A DNA stretch of 64,000 nt from Takashimella koratensis (Eukaryota; Basidiomycota; Tremellomycetes; Trichosporonales; Tetragoniomycetaceae), in contig BCKT01000016.1 of the NCBI GenBank assembly GCA_003116875.1, positions 186,001 through 250,000 of the forward strand, given 5' to 3'. The position numbers were made by a program, and so were the translations under genes. Shown here piece after piece: positions 1-10,578 of the stretch; position 1 is the first letter of the stretch; every line of letters begins with the position of its first letter. Under the pieces are notes generated by a model. That model ran no database searches and had not been told where the DNA came from. It was given only the letters and a program-made list of their open reading frames with translations.

Positions 1-233
1 GATAGCGGCTCGCTTCAGGTGGCTCCAGTCGCCGATAGGCTCTGATCTCTGGTCTCTCCCTAGGGCTGGCTGGCCGCTGGTTGGCTTTGTTTTCGTCGAT
101 CTCATCCCGCCAGGCACAAAGGAGCGGTGGGGTGTTACGTAAGCCCAAATTACTCCCCTCCGTCCCCGTCTCTATGGCTGCGGCAACGACTTGACCGATC
201 ACTCCATTCACGTTCTTGTTATCCACAACCATC

Positions 234-2552
234 ATGCCCCGCCTCAGACCAGACTACAACTACAAACCACCTCGAATCTCGTACCTACGCTCAGCACTCC
301 CTTACTTCCTCCTCCTCCTTGCTTTTGCGTTCGCCCTCTCAACCTACTCCCTTCTTTCACATTTCCGCGGACCCGCGAGGAAGCAGCAGATAGGATGGCA
401 ATCGTGGGATGTAGTTGATCTGTCCGCTACCGAGGGCGAGAGCGATGATGTAGTGGTCACTAATGGGACGAAATTTGTCCCAAGTATCCCTCTGGACAAC
501 TGGGTGGGTTATACCTTTAGCGGCGCTGACGACAGAACCCATTGGCCGTTCACACAACAGGACGTGAGTAAGCTCAAGACCCCGCTGATATCAGTCACGG
601 AAATTGCCATCAAACCGTGCTACTTCCCTCCCTACCTGTTTCCCAGCTACTGTGCACCAGAGACAACCCCCGAGCTTGACAAGACCAAGGGAAAGTGGGT
701 GATCGTTGAACGCGACCTTAATATGCGCACGGGGATGTGGTAAGTCACCGTCCGAAATCGCCTAACATCAGGTATCTCAACGTTTACTACCGACGTACTC
801 GCCGCCTCGATGTCCCTCTGATCGCACACCTCAAAGTGGTTCCAGAACCCCCTCCCGCTGATCTCGACCTTGACGGCTGGACCAAGGCTAGTGGAGACCT
901 GCACAGTGGGCTGTGGCCGAGTCAATCCGAGTTGAGGCTATGGTACAAAACCCGCGAGCAGCTCTGGGACGGGTGGAAGCGACAGAGTATGGACTATGAC
1001 GACGCGGATATCATCACCGAGATGGATGTTGTGTATGGTGACGACGACCCCTTCTTTGGATTCCAAAGGGTCGAGGGAGGGGTCGTGACCAAGGCCAAGC
1101 CGGGGAGATGGGAGTCGGTCGACTTAGCCTTTAGGCGAGGGAATCCAAGTGAGTGAAAGGTTTTCGTAGCTAATGGCAGTCGCTCCCAAGGCCAGACGAC
1201 CCAAATTTCACGACGACGGGACGTTCAAAATCATGCAAAGTGCGTGGAGTGGTGACTTGGCTGACCTTAGTCGCCGACCTGCACTACTCTGTTGGGTCTG
1301 GGTCCTGCCGCGATACCGACAAGGCAGACTGTATCGGCGATCCGGACACTGCCTTGTGGCTCGCCGACGCTCTCGACGCCGAGAAACCAGACCTTGTTGT
1401 AGGTTTCACGAGTATCCCGCTAACTCTAGGTGTTCTCCGGGGACCAGCTCAATGGGCAAGATACATCCTACGACTCTCGATCCGTCCTTGCAAAGTTTGC
1501 CAAGCCTGTCATTGATCGTAAAATCCCTTGGGCCGCTGTGTTTGGTAAGTCCTCGTATGACGCCTCTGACGATAGGAAACCACGACAGTGAAATTGCCGA
1601 GGATCGCGAGTTGCAGATGCGCATGCTTCGTGCGATGCCTTACTCCCTCGCCCGAAGTGGACCGGCCAACGTCGACGGTGTTGGCAATTGTAGGTCATGA
1701 TTCGATTACGCTGACAACAGATGTGATCAAATTATTCTCACCCGATGCGTAAGTCTTGATCATTCGCCGCTAATGACAGCTCCCGTACCCACGTATTCAC
1801 GCTCTACTTCCTCGACTCGGGATCATACCAAAAAGTGGTCCTTCCCTGGGCGAAACCCGACTACGACTACATCAAAACGTAAGTCTCCTTTGAACCCGCT
1901 GACACCAGCTCCCAAATCGAATGGTTCCACAACGTCTCATCCCATATCAAACCCATCTCTCGCCCCTTTCAACCAGACGGAGGTCAGGATTTGGGCAAGA
2001 TATGGCGTCGTGACACGACGCTAGCTAAACCCAACGCAATGATGTTCTTCCACATCCCTTTGCCCGAGGCCTACGCAGAACCTGACAAGAGCAACGGCGA
2101 CGACCTAAACCTAGGGACCCAAGATGACGGCCAAGGATCCAGCAAGCACAACTCTGGATTCTTTTACAATGCAATCAAAGAGAATTTCGAGAAAGGCGGG
2201 TCGGATTCAGATGTCGAATGGTTTGGAGCAGAGAAAGTGACCGAAGTCAAGGTTCTCAGTCACGGGCATTGTCACAACACGGACAGGTGTCGAAGAGTCG
2301 ATGGTGTCTGGTGAGTTTGTCTTTGAATCCGCTGACCCAAGGATGTGCTTTGACGGAGGGTCATCGTACTCTGGTTACGGCGAAATGGGCTTTGACCGCC
2401 GAGTCCGGATATATCAATTATCGGATTGGGGAGAAACTATCGAGACGTACAAACACCTTACCAAAGGGGAGACGGTCGACCGTCAGGTCCTTGTGGGAAC
2501 GGGCGCTCCATCTGGGTGGGGGCAGGATGTTTACGAGGAGGTGTCGTGGTAG
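234..2552 (+). CDS. DCR2-like metallophosphoesterase, membrane anchored
   Basis: Calcineurin-like phosphoesterase of the fungal DCR2 type (the yeast homologue acts in cell-cycle control and stress signalling). Ten exons; the nine introns (740-771, 1149-1179, 1240-1270, 1399-1429, 1545-1575, 1690-1720, 1749-1779, 1879-1908, 2311-2341) are 30-32 nt, and splicing gives 679 codons exactly in frame. The start is the ATG at 234. Residues about 20-40 form a single hydrophobic signal anchor (YFLLLLAFAFALSTYSLL), so the catalytic part probably faces a lumen. The metal-binding blocks appear in order: ADLHYSVG, FSGDQLNG, GNHDSE and a C-terminal GHCHNTD, which is the expected set for this fold. The substrate cannot be read from sequence. 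It is unrelated in function to the membrane-protein array downstream. Confidence 0.88.
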
Positions 2553-2901
2553 ATTGTGTATCCTTTGTATATATCGTCCTCATCCTTTGAACCATGGGAA
2601 ATGTCTCCAAACAGCTGGGAGGGGACGTGCAGAGGCACTGATTGCGACTTCCATAATTATCTTCACCATCAGCATCAGGGGGTCAACTAATTCTCCCATC
2701 CCCGTGTTCTTGAGCACGTCCGCATCCTGTGTACTTTTACGTGCCCCTGCGCCCTACCCACCCCATCAACGGCCCCAAAGTCTTGGACCTTTCAGCATCC
2801 GCACCTTTGTCCGTTCCCCTTTGTCATTCAATCACGGAGCACGCGCCAAACGGACCCGTCCTTTGACCGGCGTCGAATCCAGGTGGAAGCGTCTGGAGGT
2901 G

Positions 2902-2908
2902 TATAAAA
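2902..2908 (+). promoter_or_regulatory. TATA box of family A copy 1
   Basis: TATAAAA, 75 bp upstream of the ATG at 2977. All four family A genes carry a TATA-like element 46-75 bp before the start codon, which supports the chosen starts and a common promoter design. Confidence 0.5.
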
Positions 2909-2976
2909 CGCCGTCTCCGCGTCAAGCCTCCTCCGTCAAGTCCCGCTCAAGTCTCTTTAGAACACACCATAGAACC

Positions 2977-4287
2977 ATGTCCGACGACGAGATCAACGGT
3001 ATCCTCTTTGGCATCCTCAACACCTCCCCCTCGGCGGTCTCGGTAAGTCCTTGTACTTCTCAGCTGACCACAGTGGTACTCTGCCCTCTCCGTCGCCGTC
3101 GAGGCGATCGTATTCGGTAGCATCGTCTCCCTCGTCATCAACTATTTTGAGAATCATAGTAAAGAAGATCGGTGGCAGATGAAAGCGTTCATTCTGTTCA
3201 GTTTCTCACTCTGCGTGTAAGTGGTTGACACGAACTCGCTGACAGTAGCGGGCAAATGGTTATGAATCTGTGGCAGGTGGGTTTGCACTTGGCATAACTA
3301 ACGTCCAGAGTTAAGCGTTGATCACGCGTGCCGGGGTCAACTTTGCGGGAGTCTTCCCCCCCGACCTCAAAGGGAATATGGTCACCGTCTTTCTGACAGG
3401 GTATAACAATGCCTCTGCAGCGATATTCTTCACTTATCGGGCTTGGAGGGTAAGTCGCGTCTGTTCTACGCTGACAACAGCTATCCGGGAAAAAGTGGTA
3501 TGTCCTCGCGCCAATCGGTATCCTCATCGCCACGTCTTTTGCAATGTGCCTAGCGTAAGTGTATATCATTCCTCGCTGACATTAGGACCCTTGGGAAAGG
3601 CGTGCAAATCCCCCCTGCCACATTGGAAGAACTTCCAGCGTTGGATGTATGGGGCTCAGAGCTCAAACACATGGTCACTGCCTGGCTGTCCGTCTCGTTC
3701 GGGACTGACGTGATCATCTGCTCCGTCAGTATGTACCTCTACCTTCATCGCTAACCACAGTGCTCTTCCTTCTCCTTCGTACTCAGGCACATTCCAAAAT
3801 GTCATTCAGCAACCTCCCCTTGTCCGCAAGATCATCGTCCTCATCTTTGAGTGCATGTAGGTCTACTCCATTCCTCTCTGACACCAGGTTCCCACCAACC
3901 ATCACCGTCATCATCGCACTCGTTCTCAAACTCGTCTACGGGCCAACCGACTTCAACATGACCCGAGTGTTCTCTTGGGTCATTGCTCCTCTCTACCTCC
4001 AATCTATCCTAATCGCACTCATCGGTCCCGGGCGAATGAGGAAGGAAGTCTCAGGAGTCCGAGTCAACACCGGGTCCCACTCGAGCGGGAGTCACAGGCC
4101 CGTGAGCGTTAAACCACTCCCAGGTGGTGGCGTGCATGTAGGTGTATCCAGGCTAAAGAGCGTAAACGGTACCATTCATGCGGATTCGGATACCGCGGGG
4201 AACATATCGCATGATGGATATGCTCAGATGGAACCAATCCCTCTGGTGGCGATTGAATCTAGGGGCAAGGATTTGAGTCCGGTCTAA
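2977..4287 (+). pseudogene. Seven-helix membrane protein, family A copy 1, disrupted
   Basis: First of four tandem family A genes. The exon layout matches its neighbours (seven introns of 31-32 nt) and most blocks are recognisable: an N-terminal exon starting MSDDEING, WYSALSVAVEAIVFGS, AWR-LSGKKWY, PPTITVI and LYLQSILIALIG. Two lesions are visible. At the exon after intron 3 the codons aligned with THQL of copy 2 read AGT TAA GCG TTG, giving an in-frame stop at 3312-3314. In the sixth exon the run of four C near 3818-3821 is one base short, so the block aligned with IVRRILFLVFECM is out of frame. The summed exon length is 1091, not divisible by three. Retaining the 31-nt intron 3857-3887 would restore the last frame but not remove the stop. 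Either a young pseudogene or an assembly error in the C run. Confidence 0.7.
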
Positions 4288-5229
4288 GGTCTAGACCTGT
4301 TTGTCCTTTACTATATCTTCGTAATGTTCCTCCCACTCTGCAATGTGCCATATTTCAAACTGTGCCGGGGAACTCTCTCCGCTGCGTACACTCTTCTGTA
4401 GCGAAGCCCTTGTCAAAGTCCGTCGGAAGAGTGATCACCTCTCCTAGCCCATTCCATCGATCGTCGGCGTCCAGAACTATCGACTATCGTGGCTGATCTA
4501 GTTCTCACCAAACATCTTCCTAGCGTCAATCCTAGCATCTATCCACGTTATATCCGGCTTTTCCGTTTTCCGTCTCTTAGATACTGATTACGCATTGATT
4601 CAGTCCAGCCTGACAAGGGGTGAGGGCGTTCCAAGTGCCGCCGGGATCTTTGGGCCTCGGTGTGGTCTGCGAGGGGCTAAATCTCCCCTCCTGCCCGGTA
4701 ATATGAAGTAGTCAGCCGCCCGTGTGGCGGTGGCGCAGACCGCCACAGAGAGTATCCGACTATTCACCAAACTAACGGTGTGTGCGACGAGCTCTGTGCG
4801 CGAGCGAGGCAGGGGCAAGGGAAAGAGTCCAGGAAGGAGGGCCCTCTTGCCCCTTTAATGATCGACTTACGTGTATCAGCTGACGACTAGCGCCCACTTG
4901 TATCTACGCCCTACGCACTGATCGCCACCATCATCAGCCCATCATAGACCGCGTGTGCTACCCCGAAAGACCGTGGCTCCAAACCGCGGCTCAATCATTG
5001 CCCGTAGTCAATCCCAACCCATTTCGACGTTCCTAGCCATCATTTCATAGCTCAGCACCAGTGGCGGCGTCTAGAGACATCCCATCAAGCCCCAAGTCTC
5101 ATACACAACTTCCTAGACGCGTTGATTTAGTCTACTTTCAAGTCGGGGTATCGGACATCGCCCCCATCACGAGAAGCTTGGCATATATATACCTCTTCAT
5201 GTCGGGCTCCTACCCATCATCATCCCACC
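4288..5229. other. Intergenic spacer between family A copies 1 and 2
   Basis: About 0.94 kb with no coding stretch I can support on either strand. A TATA-like run lies near its right end at 5184-5191. No paralogue remnants were recognised. Confidence 0.5.
5184..5191 (+). promoter_or_regulatory. TATA-like element of family A copy 2
   Basis: TATATATA located 46 bp before the ATG at 5230, the same relative place as in the other family A promoters. Confidence 0.45.
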
Positions 5230-6521
5230 ATGCCCGACACCATCGACACTATTCTCTTCACGGCGCTCAAAACTTCTGCACCTTCCATCACAGTGAGTGA
5301 TAGCTGTCTTCTGTGCTGACAGCAGTGGTGGTCCGCTCTGTCTTCGGTGCTCGTCGCCATCGTGATCGGAAGCATCGTCTCGCTCTCCATCAGCTACCTA
5401 GAAGCTCATAGTCGGGATGATCACAGGACGACCAAGGGGTTTGTCCTCCTCAACACGGCGTTTGTTCTGTGAGTATCGGCTCTAAGTGAGCTGATCTGAC
5501 CTCGCAGTGGCCAACTGGGGATGAACATGTGGCAAGTGAGTCGACCTAGGGTGCATAACTGACCATCAGACACACCAACTGTTCGTGTTCGCTGGGACCG
5601 ACTTTGCCTCGGTACTCCCGTTCGATGTCAAGGCGGACATGGTCTGTGTCTTTGCGACGGGCTACCACAACCTCTGTGCTGCAGCGTTCTTCGCCTGGCG
5701 CGCCTGGAGAGTGAGTCTGGCCCGTTGTCATGATTGATGGCAGTTGTCTGGTAAAAAGTGGTACATCCTTCCGATCCTCGTCACGGGCGTGACAGCGTCT
5801 TTCGCCCTATGTCTCGCGTAAGTCTATCACTGGACACACGTTCATTTGACAGCACCCTGGTCCATGGAATTGGGATCCCGGCGATGGTTATCACCAACCT
5901 CGTCCCTCTTCTCGAATGGAACGACAGCCTCACCAATCTTGTGACGGCTTGGACCTCGGTATCCGTCGGTACCGACACCCTCATCTGCTCCCTAAGTCAG
6001 TCATGACTCTTCATCGCTAACCTCTAGTGATGTTTTTGCTTCTCCGAACCAAGGCAAAGCTTAGCTTCAGCGACCTTCCTATCGTCCGTCGTATCCTCTT
6101 CCTCGTGTTCGAGTGCATGTAAGTTCCCTCTCATCCCTGACTGACAGCTAGGATCCCACCAACCATCGCGGTGATCGCGATGCTAGTCACCGTCGTCTTG
6201 TACGGCGCTACCGACGCCAACATGTCCCGTGTGCTCTCTTGGATGGTGGGACCGCTCTACTTCCAGGCGATGCTGATCGCGCTCATCGGAAGAGGTCGGA
6301 TCCGCAAGGGGGTCTCGGGGGTTAGGTTCACCTCTGGCGCACACTCGAGTGGTAGAGACGCCTCGGTCCCGCCGAATGGAGGGGTGCACGTTAGCGTGTC
6401 AAGGTTGACAGCTGTCACCGGGTCGATTCATGATGCGGGGACTGGTCTGGTGTATGATGGTCACGCTCAGATGGGGGAGATCCCTCTCGAGTCGATGGAG
6501 TCGAAGCAGAGCCTGGTCTAG
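5230..6521 (+). CDS. Seven-helix membrane protein, family A copy 2
   Basis: 350 residues from eight exons; introns at 5293-5325, 5469-5507, 5536-5569, 5711-5743, 5818-5852, 5996-6027 and 6119-6151 (32-39 nt) sum to a perfect reading frame. Seven hydrophobic segments can be traced: after WWSAL; around FVLLNTAFVL; the FDVKADMV region ending AWR; WYILPILVTGV; VTAWTSVSVGTD through MFLLLRT; FECMIPPTIAVIAMLV; and GPLYFQAMLIALIG. A basic GRGRIRKG loop follows the last helix, then a hydrophilic tail with the motif EIPLESMES shared by all copies. The arrangement resembles basidiomycete DUF6534-type integral membrane proteins (inference from pattern). Function unknown; a sensor or receptor-like role is only a guess. 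It is not a STE3 pheromone receptor by motif. Confidence 0.85.
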
Positions 6522-7328
6522 GAGATGTGTGATATGTCTGGGGGAAGATACTCCGTAGCATTCTATAGGCCATGCGACATGCAGTAGAGTAACTCCGACT
6601 CACCTCCACTTATGGTCACCCGCTCTGTCTCTTGTCAACGCTGACTATTATTGACCATCGCTGCTATTCCGAGTGGATGCTAGGCACTCATGATCCGTCG
6701 GAACACGGTGTGGTCGCGGCCATCTTTCCCTCTGCTGTTATCCGTTCTCGCCTGTCTTCACCAAAGCGGAAAACGTCCTCGGCAGCCTACCTTACTATGA
6801 TCCGAACACCTTCCTAGCGTGGGAAGAACGTCACGTCTACGAGTGACTCTTTCATGCTCGCTGAAGGACCAACGTCGAAGCAGGGGGACGCCGGAGGTAT
6901 TGTGGCTGGATCAGCGGCGGTGGCACGAGCCTCGGATTCTCACCAGTGGAATGTCAGTGGCCCGTGCGTCTCGCGAAAAGGGCGACACTGCCACCCTGTG
7001 AAAGTTTTGCGCTGATCGCGTCAAAGACATCAGTGGTCACTCAGGTGTTACAAAAACAGGGTCCGAGGTCGCACCCGTCGACAGTCGTTTGCGGGAACCT
7101 GCTTCCGACAGACGCTCCCGGCGCGCATGCACCGCAGCCATTAAAGTCAATGTGGCGCGGGACAAACCAGGTCCCATCAAGCTCATGCCCGCTGTTCACA
7201 TCGATCGCTATCACGTTATCATCGGAATAACGTCAGCTGGGTGGACTCAGCTTAGAGCTCTGCCCTATATAATCAGTCTCATCTCGGTCTTGACCCGCTC
7301 CCCACCCCTCTCTCCCCCTCTCTTCTCC
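6522..7328. other. Intergenic spacer between family A copies 2 and 3
   Basis: About 0.8 kb without a supportable gene; short open stretches on both strands show no family features. A TATA-like element at 7266-7273 marks the next promoter. Confidence 0.5.
7266..7273 (+). promoter_or_regulatory. TATA-like element of family A copy 3
   Basis: TATATAAT, 63 bp upstream of the ATG at 7329. Confidence 0.45.
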
Positions 7329-8553
7329 ATGGCCACCATCGACTCCATCCTCTTGGAAGCCCTCCAGACGACCGCAGCCTCCATCACTGTGAGTTCCACC
7401 CAGACACAGCTAACTTCTAGTGGTGGTCGGCGCTCTCGGGAACTCTCGAAGCCATCGTCGTAGGCAGCATCGTGTCCCTCTCAATCAACTACTTTGAAGC
7501 GCACAGCCGAGACGACCACTGGACGACCATCGTCCTCGTCCTGGTCAACACCGCCTTTTGCCTGTGAGTATCGCCACAGTTTGCACTAACGCCAGGGGTC
7601 AACTGGGGATGAACCTTTGGCAGACCCACCAGCTTATCAACCTCGCGGGGACTAACTTTGCCACTGTCCTTCCGTTCGACGTGAAAGCCGACATGGTCTG
7701 CCTCTTCGGTACTGGTTACCACAACCTCTGCGCGACCACTTTCTTCGCCTACCGCGCTTGGAGGGTGAGTCAGGGGTATGTCCGTAACTGACGATAGCTC
7801 TCCGGGAAGAAGTGGTACATCCTCCCTGTCCTGGTCGCCGGAATTACCACGTCGTTTGTCCTCTGCCTTGTGTAGGTCAATCCATGTGCCGTCTAACCTT
7901 AGCACCCTCGTCCATGGGATCCAGCTCCCAGAGCTCACCCTGACCAACCTCCTCGCCCTCGTCGACTGGAACAACAATCTCTCTCGCCTGGTCACCGCGT
8001 GGACCTCGGTCTCAATGACCACTGACATCTTCATCTGCTCCCTAAGTACGTCTCCTGTCGACCTCGCTAATCTCAGTGTTCTTCCTTATCCTTCGCACTC
8101 AAGCGAGGCTGAGCTTTAGCGACCTTCCGATTGTCCGACGTATCCTCTTGCTAATCTTTGAGTGCATGTGAGTCATCTCTTGTGCCATCTGACCGCAGGG
8201 TACCCCCGACAATCGCCGTTACCGCGATGCTCGTCGTCGTCGTCAAAGTCGGGGCTACCGACGCCAATCTCTCCTGCACGGTCTCTTGGATCGTCGGGCC
8301 TCTCTACTTTCAACCTATCCTCATCGCCCTCGTAGGCCGTGACAGGATGCGCAAGGAGGTTTCCGGGGTACAACAGGTATCTGGCGGGGTTCAGATCTCT
8401 GTGACTCGCGTGACCAACTCCAACCGAGGTCTTGATGTCCACGCCATCGATAGCACCGGAGGAAGCCTCACTTTACAAGGGCACTCGCAGTCGGATGAGA
8501 TCCCTCTCTCGTCGTTTGACTCGATGCCGAAGGACGACGACTACTCGGTGTAG
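7329..8553 (+). CDS. Seven-helix membrane protein, family A copy 3
   Basis: 344 residues; six introns of 31-33 nt give an intact frame. It is the closest match to copy 2: WWSALSGTLEAIVVGS, NYFEAHSRDDH, MNLWQTHQL, AYRAWR-LSGKKWYILP, LVTAWTSVSM, SFSDLPIVRRILLLIFECM and GPLYFQPILIALVG are conserved. It lacks the intron that in copies 1, 2 and 4 falls between WQ and the following residue; the exons are fused cleanly without gain or loss of codons (near 7621), which suggests loss through a cDNA-like intermediate or precise deletion. The tail ends with the shared DEIPLSSFDS motif and an acidic DDDYSV. Membrane protein of unknown function. Confidence 0.85.
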
Positions 8554-9076
8554 CCTGCCCGTGAAGACAAGTTCTGCAGAGCAGCGATGGTAAAGAGCTC
8601 AAGTGTCGACGCTTTCCGTACAACTCGTCCGTTGCGTCATTCCCTATGCATATTCCGGACACGGATCCTGTGCCTAATACGAACAGGTTGTCACGAGTCC
8701 CCGTGCGCAATCCGAAACTTTTCACCGTTATGATCGCCCATCACCAACTTGCCCACAAATGTACAGATACTGATGGCGTCGTCCCCTTGGCGTCGTCGCA
8801 ACCATCAATCCAATAGGGAGCACCGCCTGAACCAGCTGCCTCACCTTGGGCCCATCATGCCGAGACGTCGCAAATACCTTTCCCCTTGTCATCAGCAATC
8901 AACACGTCCTTGCGGCTTTCATCCTCAGCGTTCCTTCGTGCCTACTATCCTCTGTCCTCGTTCCCCGGGTCGCCGAAATGATCTTCAATTTTCATTCTGG
9001 GCGTTGTCAACGACTCGACGTATAAGTATGACCACCTCACCCCCTGCCCCATCTCACTCTCATCCAGCTGTACACA
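8554..9076. other. Intergenic spacer between family A copies 3 and 4
   Basis: About 0.5 kb with no supportable gene. It contains the TATA-like element at 9021-9028, 56 bp before the next start codon. Confidence 0.45.
9021..9028 (+). promoter_or_regulatory. TATA-like element of family A copy 4
   Basis: TATAAGTA, 56 bp upstream of the ATG at 9077. Confidence 0.45.
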
Positions 9077-10330
9077 ATGTCCGGATCAACCCTCGATAGC
9101 ATTCTGTTAATGTCGCTCAAAACGACGGCCCCTGCCATCACCGTGAGTCCTGCTTGGCTCCAAGCTGAGATCAGTGGTGGTCGTCCCTTGCCAGCGCAGT
9201 CGTTGCCATCATTGTCGGCAGCGTAGTCTCCCTGTCGATCAATTACCTCGACGCGCATAGCCGTGGTGATCATTGGTCAACCATCGCGTTCGTCCTCTTA
9301 ACCCTGGCATTCTGCCTGTAAGTGATGTAGTCGACCTTGCTGACCCGCAGCGGCCAGCTAGCGATGAACCTGTGGCAGGCAAGTGACTCCGCGTTCCAGC
9401 TGACCCCAGACATACCGCCTCGTCTTCTTCGCCGCAACCGACTTTGCTTCGGTATTACCCTCCGACGTAAAGTCAGACATGGTCGTCGTCTTGAGCACAG
9501 GTTATCACAACATTTGCGCCGCGAGTTTCTTCGCTTACCGCGCTTGGAAGGTAGGTGGTCTCTGGGTTCAAGCTAACCCCAGCTCTCCGGACGGAAATGG
9601 ATCGTCATACCCGTCCTCTGCAGCGGCATTCTCGCATCCTTCTCCCTCACCCTTGTGTAAGTCCATCTCCGACCACGCTAACCATAGAACATTCATCCAC
9701 GGCCTTCAACCTCCACCGTTGATGATCACCAACCTCGTCGCGCTCATGCAATGGGACAACCACTTGACAACGCTCATCACCGCATGGACATCTGTCTGCC
9801 TAAGCACGGATATCCTCATGTGCGCCTTTCGTAAGTCTAGACCTTACCGCGCTAACCTCAGCCTTGTTCCTCTTGATCCGCACCCAGCACAAGCTCAGCC
9901 TCAACGAGCTCCCGATCGTTCGAAAGATCATGATCATCATCTTCGAGTGCATGTAAGTTTGGGCAAGTTCATCACTCACTCTAGGGTCCCTCCAACACTC
10001 GTAGTCCTAGCCACACTCATCGTCGTGATCCGCTTCGGTGCCACCGCCGCCAACATCTCCCGAGTCATGTCCTGGGTGATCGGCCCACTCTACTTTCAAG
10101 CCATCCTCATCGCACTCATCGGTCGAGGTCGAATGCGCAAGGAAGTCTCTGGCGTCCACCTCTCCGGTGTCCAGGTCTCGGTCACACGCGTCACAAACGT
10201 CGAAACCGCTCACGACGTCGTCGACATGCACACAGGGATCGTTGCGCATGGTCGGTTCTCTCAATCCGAACCGATCCCGCTTACCTCGTTTGACTCGATT
10301 CAGGTGCACAAGGATGACGATTATGTTTGA
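9077..10330 (+). CDS. Seven-helix membrane protein, family A copy 4
   Basis: 343 residues, eight exons, introns 31-33 nt, frame intact. Intron 3, after MNLWQ, begins with GCAAGT rather than GT: a 31-nt GC-AG intron whose removal is required to join WQ to TYRLVFFAATDF. That exon start (TYRLVFF) is strikingly like family B (TYKFIF, TYEFIFHGRD), making copy 4 a useful bridge between the two families. Other shared blocks: WWSSLASAV, AYRAWK-LSGRKW, LITAWTSVCLSTD, LPIVRKIMIIIFECM, VPPTLVV, GPLYFQAILIALIGRGRMRKE. The hydrophilic tail carries EPIPLTSFDS and ends DDDYV. Function unknown. Confidence 0.85.
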
Positions 10331-10578
10331 TCCTGGTTTGAAATAGAATGGTGTGACGAGTACTCTAGATGTGAACAGATGCCACAGAGTTTGCAGGTTG
10401 TTGTTGAGGACTGGGCTCGAAATGAAAGGACCGAGACACGACTGGCCAATAGGTAGGGGTCGAGCACACTGGATGGACCGAGTCCCAGGTCGGAGTTTGA
10501 GTCGAGTTGGGTTGAAAGGGTAGGACATGGGGGGATATATAGTGTAGTTTGGAGCCATGACATCCCCTCACAACCATC

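Noticed and set aside
2218..3120. A 300-codon + frame overlapping the phosphatase end and family A copy 1
   Set aside because: Runs across two well-supported genes in the wrong frame; no domain.
5230..10330. Family A or B as STE3-type pheromone receptors
   Set aside because: Seven-helix topology is similar, but the STE3 signature blocks are not visible, and no pheromone precursor (short frame ending in CaaX) was found nearby.
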